From: Caulobacter zeae
GTDB lineage: Bacteria; Pseudomonadota; Alphaproteobacteria; Caulobacterales; Caulobacteraceae
DNA: 64,000 bases
Direction: 5' to 3'
Assembly: GCF_002858925.1 (NCBI RefSeq)
Contig: NZ_PJRS01000022.1
Location: forward strand, 62,001 to 126,000
The notes below the pieces were generated by a model. The model did no database searches. It worked only from the letters and a program-made list of their open reading frames with translations, and was not told the origin of the DNA. Positions 36,529 to 45,896 of the stretch are shown piece after piece. Made by a program: the position numbers and the translations under genes. Position 1 is the stretch's first letter. Every line of letters begins with the position of its first letter.

Positions 36529-37056
36529 ATGATCTTCGCCCCTGCCGCCCCGTCCGAACACGACGCCCTCGTCGCCCTGGTCAATTCAGCCTATCGCGGC
36601 CAGGGGGCCCAGGCCGGCTGGACCACCGAGGCCGGCTATATCGACGGCCAGCGCATCGACCTCGAAAGCCTGCAAGCCGACCTCGCCGCAGCGCCCCAGG
36701 CGCTGATCCTGACCGCCCGCGACGACGCCGAGGGTCCGATCCTCGGCTGCGTCTGGCTGGAACCGGCCGACGCCGAGGTCTGGTACCTGGGAATGCTGAC
36801 CATCCGCCCCGACCTGCAGGACCGGCAGATGGGCCGCACCCTGCTGGCGGCGGGGGAAGCCTACGCCAAGGAACGCGGCGCGGACCGCATGCAGATGACC
36901 GTGGTCCACATCCGCGACACCCTGATCGCCTGGTACGAGCGCCGCGGCTACGCCCTCACGGGCGAGACCCGCCCCTTCCCCCACGGCGACGACCGCTTCG
37001 GCAAGCCGCTGCGAGACGATCTGGCGTTCGTGGTGATGGAAAAAGTACTCGGCTAA
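36529..37056 (+). CDS. GNAT-family N-acetyltransferase
   Basis: A 175-residue acetyl-CoA-dependent acyltransferase. The core strand VWYLGMLTIRPDLQDRQMGRTLLAAGEAYAKERG contains the Q/RxxGxG/A-type pyrophosphate loop (QDRQMGR) of motif A, and the C-terminal AWYERRGYALTGE is the usual GNAT motif B region. The DGQRIDLESL loop is typical of the YjcF/ElaA-like branch. The substrate cannot be predicted. It stands between two different repeat elements, 146 bp from the convergent prfA. Confidence 0.88.
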   Translation: MIFAPAAPSEHDALVALVNSAYRGQGAQAGWTTEAGYIDGQRIDLESLQADLAAAPQALILTARDDAEGPILGCVWLEPADAEVWYLGMLTIRPDLQDRQMGRTLLAAGEAYAKERGADRMQMTVVHIRDTLIAWYERRGYALTGETRPFPHGDDRFGKPLRDDLAFVVMEKVLG

Positions 37057-37061
37057 CGAGA

Positions 37062-37190
37062 CCCTCTCCCTGAAGGGAGAGGTGTCGGCGAAGCCGACGG
37101 AGAGGGAAGTCGGTGCGAAACCGACCCAGTCAGCGGAAGCTGAGAACGTCCCCCTCCGGCCCTTCGGGCCACCTCCCCCAGAGGGGGAAG
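37062..37190. repeat. Double-hairpin intergenic element, copy 6
   Basis: Inner stems are GTCGGC/GCCGAC (left) and GGCCC/GGGCC (right); outer arms are CTCTCCCTgaAGGGAGAG and CCTCCCCCagaGGGGGA. It fills the gap between the GNAT gene and the stop of prfA. Confidence 0.87.
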
Positions 37191-37201
37191 ATCTTCAGAT
37201 C

Positions 37202-38278
37202 CTAATCTTCCAGGCTCGCCAGGCGCGCGGCCTGGTCTTCGGCGATCAGCGGGTTGATCACGTCGTCCAGGGCCTCGCCCTCGATCACCTTGGCCAGGTT
37301 GTAGAGGGTCAGGTTGATCCGGTGGTCGGTGACCCGCCCTTGCGGGAAGTTGTAGGTGCGGATGCGCTCGGAACGGTCGCCGCTGCCGACCTGGCTCTTG
37401 CGGGCGTCGGAGCGGGCGGTGTCCAGCGCTTCGCGCTGCATGTCATAGAGCCGGGCCTTCAGGTTCTTCATCGCCCGGGCGCGGTTCTGGTGCTGGCTCT
37501 TTTCCGACGAGGTCACCACCACGCCCGTGGGCAAGTGGGTGATGCGTACGGCCGAGTCGGTCTTGTTGACGTGCTGGCCGCCGGCGCCCGACGAGCGGTA
37601 GGTGTCGATCCGCAGATCGCTTTCCTTGATCTCGATCTCGACGTCCTCGGCCTCGGGCAGCACCGCAACGGTGGCGGCCGAGGTGTGGATGCGTCCTTGG
37701 GCTTCGGTTTCCGGCACGCGCTGCACGCGGTGCACGCCGCTCTCGAACTTCAGCCGGCCGAACACGCCGTCGCCGGTGATCGAGGCGATGATTTCCTTGA
37801 AGCCCCCCATCTCGCCCTCGGAGATGCTGTCGACCTCGACGCGCCAGCCCTGGTTCTGGGCGTAGCGCTGGTACATGCGGAAGAGGTCGCCGGCGAACAG
37901 GGCCGCCTCGTCGCCGCCCGTGCCCGCGCGGACTTCCAGGATCGCCGAGGCGTTCTCGTCCTTGTCCTTGGGGGCCAGCATCAGAGCCAGCTCCCGCTCC
38001 ATGACCGGCAGCTTCTCGTCCAGGGCGACGATCTCGTCGCGGACCATGGCGGCCATCTCGGGATCGGCCGCCATCTCGTCCAGCTCGGCGCGCTCGGCGC
38101 TCAGCTTGGCCAGGCGTTCGACGGCCTCGGCCACGGGCCGCAGCTCGGCGTGCTCCTTGGAGAGCTTGACGATCTCGGATCCGTCCGTCGCGGCGCCCAT
38201 GCGAGCCTCCACTTCGCGGAAACGGTCGAGAACCTGGTCGAGGCGGGCCTGGGGCAGTCGCAAGGGAAGAGATCGCAC
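37202..38278 (-). CDS. prfA: Peptide chain release factor 1
   Basis: Recognises UAA and UAG stop codons and releases the peptide. Length 358. The RF1 core has the catalytic GGQ ([20 protein letters not shown]), the target of PrmC, and the N-terminal helical domain starting [20 protein letters not shown]. The listed start is a GTG at 38278; a TTG five codons later would give [10 protein letters not shown], the more usual start, and I cannot decide, as neither has a good ribosome site. Downstream neighbours are accessory genes rather than prmC, which is unusual. Confidence 0.96.
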   Translation of the reverse strand: MRSLPLRLPQARLDQVLDRFREVEARMGAATDGSEIVKLSKEHAELRPVAEAVERLAKLSAERAELDEMAADPEMAAMVRDEIVALDEKLPVMERELALMLAPKDKDENASAILEVRAGTGGDEAALFAGDLFRMYQRYAQNQGWRVEVDSISEGEMGGFKEIIASITGDGVFGRLKFESGVHRVQRVPETEAQGRIHTSAATVAVLPEAEDVEIEIKESDLRIDTYRSSGAGGQHVNKTDSAVRITHLPTGVVVTSSEKSQHQNRARAMKNLKARLYDMQREALDTARSDARKSQVGSGDRSERIRTYNFPQGRVTDHRINLTLYNLAKVIEGEALDDVINPLIAEDQAARLASLED

Positions 38279-38379
38279 GGCTGAAGGATGGGCCGGTCTC
38301 TCTAGGCCTTTTCGGGGGGGAATGGAATGGAGGCGCGGCGGGGCCGTCGACTGCTGACACCCACCGTCATCAGTATCGT

Positions 38380-38408
38380 TTGAAAACTGACCAAGGTACG
38401 ATTAGCTA
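38380..38408 (+). promoter_or_regulatory. Candidate sigma-70 promoter for the DUF1993 gene
   Basis: TTGAAA at 38380-38385, a 17-bp spacer, and TAGCTA at 38403-38408, 50 bp before the start codon. The -10 is an imperfect match. Confidence 0.4.
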
Positions 38409-38457
38409 GACTTGGAGGGGCCGCGCGGCCGCCCGGGAAACGCTGCAAGGAAACGCC

Positions 38458-38985
38458 ATGTCTCTTTCGATCCACCACGTCACGGCCACCGCCGTCACGC
38501 GCGGCCTCAACACGCTGGCCCTCCTGCTTCACAAGGCCAAGGCCCACGCGGAAGCGGCCGGGACTGACCCGGACGCGTTCGTCCAGGCCCGCCTGTACGA
38601 CGACATGCTGCCGCTGGCCGGCCAGATCCAGCGCGCCTCCGACGCGGCCCGCGGCGCCATGGCCCGCCTGACCGGCCTCGTCGCGCCGTCCATGGCCGAC
38701 GACGAGACCACCCTGGCCCAGCTTCAGGATCGCGTGGCCCGCACCCTGGACTACATCCGCAGCGTTCCGGCCGAAGCCTTCGAGGGGGCGGAAACCCGCG
38801 AGGTGGTGTTCGCCGCCGGCCCGTTGACCCTGGGCTTCAACGGCCTCGATTACCTGCTGGAGTTCGCCCTGCCGAACTTCCAGTTCCACGTCGTCACCGC
38901 CTACGACATCCTGCGTCACCATGGCGTGCCGCTGGGCAAGCGGGCCTACCTGAACCTCGGCGCGGAACGCGTGCGGACAGCCTGA
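38458..38985 (+). CDS. DUF1993 protein (DinB-like helical bundle)
   Basis: A 175-residue protein matching DUF1993: SIHHVTATAVTRGLNTLALLLHKAKAHAE, RLYDDMLPLAGQIQRASDAARGA, and the C-terminal FALPNFQFHVVTAYDILRHHGVPLGKRAYLN. The family has a DinB/YfiT-type four-helix fold; His residues in the first helix and in NFQFHVVTAYDILRHHG resemble the metal-binding triad of that fold. The substrate is unknown. It is a single gene divergent from prfA and convergent with the alpha/beta hydrolase gene. Confidence 0.9.
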   Translation: MSLSIHHVTATAVTRGLNTLALLLHKAKAHAEAAGTDPDAFVQARLYDDMLPLAGQIQRASDAARGAMARLTGLVAPSMADDETTLAQLQDRVARTLDYIRSVPAEAFEGAETREVVFAAGPLTLGFNGLDYLLEFALPNFQFHVVTAYDILRHHGVPLGKRAYLNLGAERVRTA

Positions 38986-38997
38986 ACCGGCGAGGAG

Positions 38998-39030
38998 CCG
39001 CCGTCCGCCCCAACTAGGCGCGGACGGCGG
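38998..39030. terminator. Hairpin between convergent genes
   Basis: An 11-bp stem CCGCCGTCCGC / GCGGACGGCGG around an 11-base loop. There is no clear T-tract on either side; it probably serves both convergent genes. Confidence 0.6.
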
Positions 39031-39038
39031 TCACTGCA

Positions 39039-39893
39039 TCAGCGCGTCTTCCAGTCCGCCAGGGCCGTCGAGCCCTGCGCGGCCAGCACCGCCTCGGCGG
39101 CCTTGTCGCCCAGCACCTTGGCCTTCAGGAAGGCCACGCTGAGCGCCGAGGACTCGGCGAAGCCCGGCGCCTCGGGGTGATAGGCCAGGCCATGGCCGAT
39201 CCCCTTGCCGACCCACAGGTACTTCTCGCCGGGCGCGCTGGTCTCGAACGGATAGAGGTGCTCATGCCAGTCGGCGATCATGCCGGGCAGCACGTCCTGG
39301 TCGCCGGTGATCATCATCGCGGGCTTCTTGACGCTGGCGTACGAGGTCGGGCCGACCAGGCCCTTGATGACGCCCGGGCTGGAGAAGCACAGGGCGGCCT
39401 TGGTGCGCGGGTCCTGGGCCGGGATCATTCCCTCCATCGCCCCGGCGCGGATCAGCGACATCAGCGAGCCGTAGGAGTGGCCGGCCGAGGCCATAGGCAG
39501 CCCCGGCGCGGCCTTCTCGGCATAGTCGGTGGCGGCCGCAAGGTCGGCCAGGCGCAGCGAGAAAGCCGCGCGCAGGTCGTAGTCGGCGCGCTTGGGGTGC
39601 TTTTGGGAATCGACGTGCAGCGGCGCGACGATCATGAAGCCGGCCTGGTTCCACAGGTCGAGCAGCGCCTTGTACGGCGCCGGCCAACCGCCCGCCCCGT
39701 GCGAGAAGATGACGATCCCCTTGGGCGCGTCGGGACGCAGGATGGTCAGTTCGACGTCGCGATCGCCCACCTTGAGGGTGGTGGTCGAGATCGCCGTCGC
39801 GGCGCGGGCCAGCGCCGGCGCGGCCGCGAAGGCCAGGGTCGCGGCCAGCAGGCCGCGGCGGTTCAGGATAAGCTTGGTCACGAAAAGCCCCAC
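39039..39893 (-). CDS. Exported alpha/beta hydrolase (predicted dienelactone-hydrolase-like)
   Basis: A hydrolase of about 280 residues. A signal peptide (NRRGLLAATLAFAAAPALARA), the oxyanion segment VIFSHGAGG, the nucleophile Ser in GHSYGSL, and a late acidic residue and His (ITGDQDVLP, GIGHGLAY) form the expected triad. Similarity is to the PAF-acetylhydrolase/predicted dienelactone hydrolase group. The start is GTG; either 39893 or 39881 (with GGGG before it) would preserve the signal. Substrate unknown; likely an ester in the periplasm. Confidence 0.87.
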   Translation of the reverse strand: MGLFVTKLILNRRGLLAATLAFAAAPALARAATAISTTTLKVGDRDVELTILRPDAPKGIVIFSHGAGGWPAPYKALLDLWNQAGFMIVAPLHVDSQKHPKRADYDLRAAFSLRLADLAAATDYAEKAAPGLPMASAGHSYGSLMSLIRAGAMEGMIPAQDPRTKAALCFSSPGVIKGLVGPTSYASVKKPAMMITGDQDVLPGMIADWHEHLYPFETSAPGEKYLWVGKGIGHGLAYHPEAPGFAESSALSVAFLKAKVLGDKAAEAVLAAQGSTALADWKTR

Positions 39894-39940
39894 TATCGTT
39901 TGGCGCGCAAGCTTCTGCGGTTCGCCCCGATTGTCCAGGC

Positions 39941-40417
39941 TCAGAAGGCCGGTTTGACCTCGATCGTGGTCACCTGCCTCGCAGAGCGCGACGGCTTGAG
40001 GTCGCCGTCCACAACGACGCGGTACGGGCCCTCCCGGGCGTCCAGCGGCGCCCCGTCCTTATGGTCGGCGATGACGACAGGATTGGTGCGATAGAACGGG
40101 TCGGTCTCGGCCAGCGACAGGATCGAGACATAGCCGTCGGCGGCCTTCACCAGCACCACCTGGTTCAGATAGCGCCCCATCAGCCGGTCGCCATGCACCA
40201 CGCCGGCCTGGACCAGCGCCGCGTTCAGCAGCGCGCCTTCGTAGACGGCGCTCTTGCCGCCCTCGACCATGGTCGCCTTGCCGCGCGGCAGGGCGGCAAG
40301 GTCGGCCGGGGTCAGGACGATGCTGTCGCGCCCCTGGACAGTGACCTTCAGGTCCTGAGCCAGGGCGGCGGGGGCGAGCGCCAGGACGGTTGCGGCGAAG
40401 ACGGCGGCGAGGCGCAT
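39941..40417 (-). CDS. Small exported protein with molybdopterin-oxidoreductase-like fold
   Basis: A 158-residue periplasmic protein: signal peptide 1-20 (ALAQ), then a single domain resembling the shortened sulfite-oxidase-type molybdopterin-binding fold: LTPADLAALPR, YEGALLNAALVQAGV, VVLVKAADGYVSILSLAETDP and REGPYRVVVDGDLKPSRSARQVTTIEV. The cofactor-ligating Cys of sulfite oxidase is absent, so it probably does not bind molybdenum. ATG 40417 has GGAGC upstream. Close to a small membrane protein (55 bp upstream), possibly in the same unit. Role unknown. Confidence 0.78.
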   Translation of the reverse strand: MRLAAVFAATVLALAPAALAQDLKVTVQGRDSIVLTPADLAALPRGKATMVEGGKSAVYEGALLNAALVQAGVVHGDRLMGRYLNQVVLVKAADGYVSILSLAETDPFYRTNPVVIADHKDGAPLDAREGPYRVVVDGDLKPSRSARQVTTIEVKPAF

Positions 40418-40472
40418 GAAAGAAGCTCCGTGAACGGCAGCGATCTGACCCCCGCCCGCGCTCGGACGCAAG

Positions 40473-40712
40473 TCAGCCCTGGCGGTCGACCTTGAGCCGG
40501 TCGAGCTTCTCGTCGATCCGCGCCAGAAGGGTCAGGCAGTAGCCCAGCGCCAGAAAGATCAGGAACTTGTCGAGGCCGCCGGCGTCGGGAAAGCGGTCGG
40601 GGCTGAGGTCATGCAGCGTCTTCTGCGCGGCGCAGACCGCGGCGTAGATAAAGCACATCGCGCCGAACAGCCTGGCGAAGCGCCGAAATATCCTCTCGCC
40701 CACGTCCGGCAT
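40473..40712 (-). CDS. Small membrane protein of unknown function
   Basis: A 79-residue protein with two predicted helices (about 14-30 and 48-64) and a charged C-terminal tail (ARIDEKLDRLKVDRQG). The start ATG is preceded by GGGGGAT. It lies between LysE and the molybdopterin-fold gene, all on the minus strand. No family recognised. Confidence 0.65.
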   Translation of the reverse strand: MPDVGERIFRRFARLFGAMCFIYAAVCAAQKTLHDLSPDRFPDAGGLDKFLIFLALGYCLTLLARIDEKLDRLKVDRQG

Positions 40713-40780
40713 GCGAATCCCCCATCACTTGCGGACCTGCAACCTGCGTCAGAGCAAGGTGATGGTCGAGCTTGGAAAGC

Positions 40781-41449
40781 TCAGCCCCGCCAGCCGAACA
40801 CCAGCGGCTTGGACGCCAGGGCGAGGTCGCGGGCCGGAGCCTTGGCCCCATGACCGCCGAACAGGGTCGGGTACAGCGACACCACCAGCAGCACGGCCAT
40901 GGTCACGTTGAAGGTCCGCAGGATCGCGGGCCGGTCGAGGAACCGGCGCAGGGCGACGCCGAACCCGGCCCAGGCGGCGCTGCACGGCGCGCCGACCAGC
41001 ATGAACAGGCCCGCCAGCAGCGGTACGACCATGACCCCGCCGCCCTCCGGCGCATAGGTGGTCACCGCGCCCAGCGCCATGGCCCAGGCCTTGGGGTTGA
41101 CCCACTGGAAGGCCGCCGCCGCCCAGAAGCCCATGGGTTTGCTCCCTGCCTCGCGGTCGGAGACGCCTTTCGCCGTGCCGATCTTCCAGGCCAGCCACAG
41201 CATGTAGACCGCGCCCGCCCAGCGCAGGATCTCGTGCAGCACCGGCCAGGCCTTGAACACGCCGCCGAGGCCGAAACCCATGGCCAGCACCATGACGCCG
41301 AGACCCAGGCTGATCCCCAGGATGTGCAGGATCGTGCGGCGGAAGCCGAAGTTCGCGCCCGAGGCCAGCAGCATCATGTTGTTCGGGCCCGGCGTGCCGG
41401 CCGTGGCGAAGGCGAACAGCACGAAGGCGAGGATCAGTTGCGGCGTCAT
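40781..41449 (-). CDS. LysE/RhtB-family amino-acid exporter
   Basis: A 222-residue inner-membrane exporter with six predicted helices. The family signature FATAGTPGPNNMMLLASGANFGFRR is intact, as is the FQWVNPKAWAMALGAV motif in the second half. ATG 41449 has GGGAGG upstream. It is divergent from a MocR-type regulator across 96 bp, suggesting that the exporter is controlled by that regulator in response to an amino acid or PLP-linked metabolite. The exact substrate cannot be told. Confidence 0.92.
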   Translation of the reverse strand: MTPQLILAFVLFAFATAGTPGPNNMMLLASGANFGFRRTILHILGISLGLGVMVLAMGFGLGGVFKAWPVLHEILRWAGAVYMLWLAWKIGTAKGVSDREAGSKPMGFWAAAAFQWVNPKAWAMALGAVTTYAPEGGGVMVVPLLAGLFMLVGAPCSAAWAGFGVALRRFLDRPAILRTFNVTMAVLLVVSLYPTLFGGHGAKAPARDLALASKPLVFGWRG

Positions 41450-41487
41450 CGGGACCTCCCTGGCGGAATGTCACGGTGATGATTTCG

Positions 41488-41528
41488 ATTGATCCATGAG
41501 TCAAAACTTATATTGATACAGTGACAAT
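41488..41528. promoter_or_regulatory. Direct repeats between lysE-type and mocR-type genes
   Basis: Two similar boxes, ATTGATCCATGAGTCAA (41488) and ATTGATACAGTGACAAT (41512), are 24 bp apart start to start. Direct repeats at this spacing are typical for MocR regulators. Confidence 0.5.
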
Positions 41529-41545
41529 CTAGACGGACCGCGCTC

Positions 41546-42928
41546 ATGACCGCTCCCTGGACCCCCGCCCTGCCCGACGGCGACGCCCCGATCTACGAGC
41601 GGCTGGTCGAGGCTTTGCGCGCCGACGTCGAGTCCGGCGCCCTGCCCGCCGGAACACGCCTGCCACCGCAGCGCGACCTGGCCCACCGCCTGGGCCTTGG
41701 CCTGGGCACGGTCACCCGGGCCTATGTCGAGGCCGAGAAGGCGGGGCTGGTCAGCGCCCATGTGGGGCGCGGCAGCTTCGTCAACGCGCCGGGCGCGATC
41801 GCTAGTCCGCGCCGCCGCGAGGGGCCGATCAACCTGGCCCAGAACGTCGCCCTGAACTGGCCGGCGGCGCGGGTAATCGGCGAGACGATGCAGCGCCTGC
41901 GCCGGCGCCCCGACCTGGCCGACCACCTCGACTACGCCCCCGCCGCCGGGCTGGAACGCCACCGCCGCGCGGCCGCCGCCTGGCTGGCCCGCAGCGCCGG
42001 CTTCGAGACCGCCGACTGGACGCGCCTCGTCTGCTGCGCCGGCGCCCAGCAGGGCCTGGCCCTGGCCTTCGGCGCGGCCGTGCGCCCCGGCGACGTGGTG
42101 CTGTGCGAGGCCTCGACCTTCCATGGGGTCAAGGCCCTCGCCGCCCACGCCGGCTATCGCCTGCAGGGCGTGGCCATGGACGACGAGGGCGCGATCCCCG
42201 AAGCCCTGGAAGACGCCGCCAGGCGCACCGGCGCCCAGGTCGTGGCCCTGCTGCCGACCCTGCAGAACCCCACGGGGCGGATCATGTCGCTGGCCCGGCG
42301 CGAGGCGATCGTCGCCATCGCTCGCCGCCTCGACCTTACGCTGATCGAAGACGACATCTACGGCGCCTATGCGCCGGGCGCGCCGCCGCCCCTGGCCATG
42401 CTGGCGCCCGAGCGCACCTTCCACGTCTCGGGCGTGTCCAAGACCCTGGCCCCCGGACTGCGCGCTGGCTTCGTGATCGCCCCCGACGACGCGGCCCTGG
42501 AGCGGATCCTCGATACGATGCGCGCCATCGCCTACGCCCCGCCGGGCTTTGGCATGCTGATCGCCGGCCAGTGGATCGAGGACGGTACGGCCGGCGCCAT
42601 CCTGGCCGAGATCCTGGAAGAGACCGCCGCCCGCGTCGCCCTGGCGCGGTCCGTGCTGGGGAACGCCCTGGCCAGCCCCGCTTCACCCACCGTTCCGCAC
42701 CTGTGGCTGCCGATGAGCGAACTGGAGGCCGAGCGCCTGGCCGGCCGCGCCCTGCGCGGCGGCGCCGAAGTGACCCCGCCGGCCGCCCCGATCGTCTCGC
42801 CCGGCCTCGTCACCGGCGTGCGGCTGGCGCTCGGCGCGGCCGCCGATCGGGTGGAGCTGGAAACCGGCCTGCGCATCGTCGCCGCCGCCCTGACCGACGT
42901 CGACGAGCGCTCTCGGCCGGTGATCTGA
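41546..42928 (+). CDS. MocR-family regulator (GntR helix-turn-helix plus aminotransferase domain)
   Basis: A 460-residue transcription factor. Residues 1-80 form a GntR winged helix (PIYERLVEALRADVESGALPAGTRLPPQRDLAHRLG). Residues 100-450 form a fold-type I aminotransferase with PTLQNPTG and the PLP-binding lysine in VSGVSKTLAPGLRAGFV. It probably senses an amino acid or PLP and regulates the divergent LysE exporter through the direct repeats. The enzymatic activity of such domains is usually lost or weak. Start ATG 41546. Confidence 0.93.
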   Translation: MTAPWTPALPDGDAPIYERLVEALRADVESGALPAGTRLPPQRDLAHRLGLGLGTVTRAYVEAEKAGLVSAHVGRGSFVNAPGAIASPRRREGPINLAQNVALNWPAARVIGETMQRLRRRPDLADHLDYAPAAGLERHRRAAAAWLARSAGFETADWTRLVCCAGAQQGLALAFGAAVRPGDVVLCEASTFHGVKALAAHAGYRLQGVAMDDEGAIPEALEDAARRTGAQVVALLPTLQNPTGRIMSLARREAIVAIARRLDLTLIEDDIYGAYAPGAPPPLAMLAPERTFHVSGVSKTLAPGLRAGFVIAPDDAALERILDTMRAIAYAPPGFGMLIAGQWIEDGTAGAILAEILEETAARVALARSVLGNALASPASPTVPHLWLPMSELEAERLAGRALRGGAEVTPPAAPIVSPGLVTGVRLALGAAADRVELETGLRIVAAALTDVDERSRPVI

Positions 42929-42937
42929 TCCGGCGCG

Positions 42938-43522
42938 CTAGCGGACCGCCAGCGCCCGCCCGAAGGCCTCGTCGGCGAACAGCGCCTTGAAGTCATCGGC
43001 CAGGGCGTCGCTCAGGGTCGCCGCCGCGTTCTTGCCGCTGGCCACCTGGATCGGCCGCTTGGCCCGCGCCTTCAGGTCATGGCTGTAGATCGCCCGCCCC
43101 TCCGGCGAGATCACCGACACCGCCAGGTCGACATCGGCCTCGGCCTTGCCGACCATGAAGCCGTTGCTGAAGCGGGCATGGAAGACCGCAACCCTGACCT
43201 CGACCCGCGGCCCGCCATCGCCCAACCCATAGCCGCGCTGGCGCAGCTCGGCCGACAGCGCCTCGCGCACGACCTCGGCCACCTCGCGCTCGGCGCGGAT
43301 CGCCGCCATCTCCATGCCGTAGCCGTTGATCTTGGTGGAGATCCGATCGCGGTCCTTGGCCCGGGCGTCGATCGCCGTGACGGTGACGAGGATCCCTTCG
43401 GCGCCCGGAACCGGCCCCGCCGCGGCCGGCGTATAGACGATCGGCACGACGTCCTCGGTCAAGGCGCAGGCCGACAGCATCGCGGCCAGCGCGACGATCA
43501 CGATCGTTCTCAAGGCGGACAC
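42938..43522 (-). CDS. YajG-like lipoprotein
   Basis: A 194-residue lipoprotein: hydrophobic signal and lipobox MLSAC (Cys at about 19). The mature part has the YajG-type layout: two beta/alpha repeats with AEVVREALSAELRQRGYGL and a C-terminal FKALFADEAFGRAL. The start is a GTG at 43522; a TTG three codons later is an alternative. Family function is unknown (outer-membrane lipoprotein). It lies 78 bp after ispG on the same strand, and its stop is 9 bp from the MocR stop. Confidence 0.8.
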   Translation of the reverse strand: MSALRTIVIVALAAMLSACALTEDVVPIVYTPAAAGPVPGAEGILVTVTAIDARAKDRDRISTKINGYGMEMAAIRAEREVAEVVREALSAELRQRGYGLGDGGPRVEVRVAVFHARFSNGFMVGKAEADVDLAVSVISPEGRAIYSHDLKARAKRPIQVASGKNAAATLSDALADDFKALFADEAFGRALAVR

Positions 43523-43600
43523 CCCCGAACGCCCGGCAAGATGCAGGCGTCGCGCGAGCGTTAGAAAAATGCAGCCCTAAGTCAATATCGAGAGGAGACT

Positions 43601-44740
43601 CTACTCGGCCGCGATCGCCTCGGAGTCCTTGGCGGCCTGCAATTCGGCGGCCTTCTTTTCCACGAGCTCGACGATGTGGTCGATCATGCCGTCGTTGGAC
43701 TGCTTGTGGTCGGGCTTGCCGGCCATGTAGACCATGCCCGCCCCGGCCCCGCCGCCGGTGAAGCCGATATCGGTCATCAGGGCCTCGCCCGGGCCGTTGA
43801 CCACGCAGCCGATGATCGACAGCGACATGGGCGTCGAGATGTGAGCCAGGCGCTCTTCCAGCGTCTCCACCGTCTTGATGACGTTGAAGCCCTGGCGAGC
43901 GCAGGACGGGCAGGCGATGATGTTGACGCCGCGGTGGCGCAGGCCCAGCGACTTCAGGATATCGAAGCCGACCTTGATCTCTTCCACAGGGTCGGCGGCC
44001 AGGCTGACACGGATCGTGTCGCCGATGCCGGCCCACAGCATCGAGCCCATGCCGATGGCGCTCTTGACCGTGCCGGTGCGCAGGGCGCCGGCCTCGGTGA
44101 CGCCCAGGTGCAGCGGGCAGTCGATGGCCTCGGCCAGCTGCTGGTAGGCGGCCACGGTCAGGAACGGGTCGGACGCCTTCACCGAGATCTTGAACTCGTG
44201 GAAGTCGTGGTCCTGAAGGATCCTGGCGTGGTTCAGCGCGCTTTCGACCATCGCCTCGGGGCACGGCTCGCCGTAGCGCTCCAGCAGTTCGCGCTCGAGC
44301 GAGCCGGCGTTGACGCCGATGCGGATCGAGCAGCCGTGGTCCTTGGCGGCGTTGACCACGTCGCGCACGCGATCGGGGCTGCCGATATTGCCCGGATTGA
44401 TCCGCAGGCAGGCAGCGCCCGCCTTGGCCGCCTCGATGCCGCGCTTGTAGTGGAAGTGGATGTCGGCCACGAGCGGGACCTTCGCCTCGCGGGCGATGAT
44501 CTTGAAGGCCTCGGTGCTTTCGACGTCGGGGCAGCTGACGCGCACGATGTCGGCGCCGGCCTCCTCCAGCTGGCGGATCTGGTTCAGCGTCGCGGCGGCG
44601 TCGCTGGTCAGGGTGTTGGTCATCGACTGCACCGAGATCGGCGCGTCGCCGCCGACCTCCACGCTGCCGACGCGGATCTTCCGCGACTTGCGACGCTCGA
44701 TCATGCGCCAGGGACGGACGTGGGTGTGGTCTGCGGCCAT
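43601..44740 (-). CDS. ispG: 4-hydroxy-3-methylbut-2-enyl diphosphate synthase (flavodoxin/ferredoxin)
   Basis: Penultimate enzyme of the MEP isoprenoid pathway: reductive conversion of MEcPP to HMBPP with a [4Fe-4S] cluster. The 379 residues carry a TIM barrel (N-terminal two-thirds: [41 protein letters not shown]) and the cluster-binding C-terminal domain, with Cys in CPSCARQGF and [10 protein letters not shown]. The start ATG at 44740 is close behind the RodZ-like gene; the pair is a frequent arrangement in this group. Confidence 0.97.
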   Translation of the reverse strand: MAADHTHVRPWRMIERRKSRKIRVGSVEVGGDAPISVQSMTNTLTSDAAATLNQIRQLEEAGADIVRVSCPDVESTEAFKIIAREAKVPLVADIHFHYKRGIEAAKAGAACLRINPGNIGSPDRVRDVVNAAKDHGCSIRIGVNAGSLERELLERYGEPCPEAMVESALNHARILQDHDFHEFKISVKASDPFLTVAAYQQLAEAIDCPLHLGVTEAGALRTGTVKSAIGMGSMLWAGIGDTIRVSLAADPVEEIKVGFDILKSLGLRHRGVNIIACPSCARQGFNVIKTVETLEERLAHISTPMSLSIIGCVVNGPGEALMTDIGFTGGGAGAGMVYMAGKPDHKQSNDGMIDHIVELVEKKAAELQAAKDSEAIAAE

Positions 44741-44813
44741 GGCGCCAATCTAAGGGGTTTGGCGAAGGAACCCAAGGGCGTCACGCAAGCTTCGTGACGC
44801 CGCTCGGCAAGGA

Positions 44814-45896
44814 TCAGCGGCGCGGCGTCGTCGCGGTCGCCGGAGCGGCGGCGGGCCTGCCAGGCGCGGGCGCGGCGGCGGGCGCCGGCGCCAGCTTCGA
44901 CAGCTGGGTCTGCGGGGCCGACAGGCGGCCGGTCAGCACGCCGTTGGTGAACACGTCGATCGAGGTCGGCTCGGAGACGTCGGCCACCAGGCCCGGCGTG
45001 CGCGGGATGCGGAAGGCGTCGCCGGTCGACAGCCAGCGCGTGAAATAGACGTTCCCGTCGGCGCCGCGCACCGTCAGCGAGGTCGACTTGCGGGCCTGCA
45101 GGATCACGCCGGCCGAGTCGGCCGGGGCCGCGCCGTATATCGCGCCCTTGCCCTTGAACGGGGCGCCGAGGTTGGCGATCGCCTCAGGCGCGGCTTGGGC
45201 CTCGGCTTCCTTGCGGGCCTTGGCGGCGGCGGCCACGGCGTCGGCCGAGCCGCCGGCGGCGGCGGCGGCTTCCAGGCCGGGGGTCACGTAGGGCGCGGGC
45301 GTGGTCGATTCGGCCGGGGCCGGCAGCGGCGCGCCGAGCGAGACGGCGCCGCCGGCCTGGGCCGGAACGGAGGTCGCCGGGGCGGCGGGCGCGGCCTGCG
45401 AGGCCACCTGGGCCTTGGGCTCGGCGTCGTGGGTCATGGCGCGCTGGGCGACGTTCCACAGCACGATGGCGCCGCCGACCAGCAGACCGCCGGCCAGCAG
45501 CAGGCCAAGGCGCGGGTCGCGTTGGCGATGCACGCCGATTGGCGCGCGCAGCGGCTCGGCGTCGTCGTGGGCTTCCAGCTTGAAGCGGGCCACGGCCGCC
45601 TCGGGATCCAGGCGCAGCAGGCCGGCCACGGCCTTGATGTAGCCGATGGTGAACGGACGCGACGGCAGCTCGTCCAGGCGCATGTCCTCCAGCGCCTCGA
45701 CATAGGCCTGGCGGATGCGCGTGGCGTCGGCCACGTCCTGCAATGTCATGCCATGGAACAGACGGGCGGCCCGCAGGGCCTCGCCCAGGTCGACGCCATG
45801 GTCGACCGACGGCTGCGCCGGCGGCGCGACCGTGTCGTCACGATCGCCTTCGGCGACCAGGCTCAAATGGCTCACCGTGCCCGTGTCGAGCGGCAT
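44814..45896 (-). CDS. RodZ-like protein: helix-turn-helix, transmembrane helix and DUF4115
   Basis: A 360-residue protein. N-terminal HTH_25 domain (about 35-100: GEALRAARLFHGMTLQDVADATRIRQAYVEALE), a membrane helix (about 132-148, LGLLLAGGLLVGGAIVLW), a long Ala/Pro linker, and a C-terminal DUF4115 beta domain (VILQARKSTSLTVRGADG to SIDVFTNGVLTG) in the periplasm. This is the layout of RodZ, which links MreB to the cell-wall machinery. ATG 45896 is preferred, with GGGGTGA upstream; the 24 earlier codons lack conservation. Precedes ispG by 73 bp. Confidence 0.9.
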   Translation of the reverse strand: MPLDTGTVSHLSLVAEGDRDDTVAPPAQPSVDHGVDLGEALRAARLFHGMTLQDVADATRIRQAYVEALEDMRLDELPSRPFTIGYIKAVAGLLRLDPEAAVARFKLEAHDDAEPLRAPIGVHRQRDPRLGLLLAGGLLVGGAIVLWNVAQRAMTHDAEPKAQVASQAAPAAPATSVPAQAGGAVSLGAPLPAPAESTTPAPYVTPGLEAAAAAGGSADAVAAAAKARKEAEAQAAPEAIANLGAPFKGKGAIYGAAPADSAGVILQARKSTSLTVRGADGNVYFTRWLSTGDAFRIPRTPGLVADVSEPTSIDVFTNGVLTGRLSAPQTQLSKLAPAPAAAPAPGRPAAAPATATTPRR

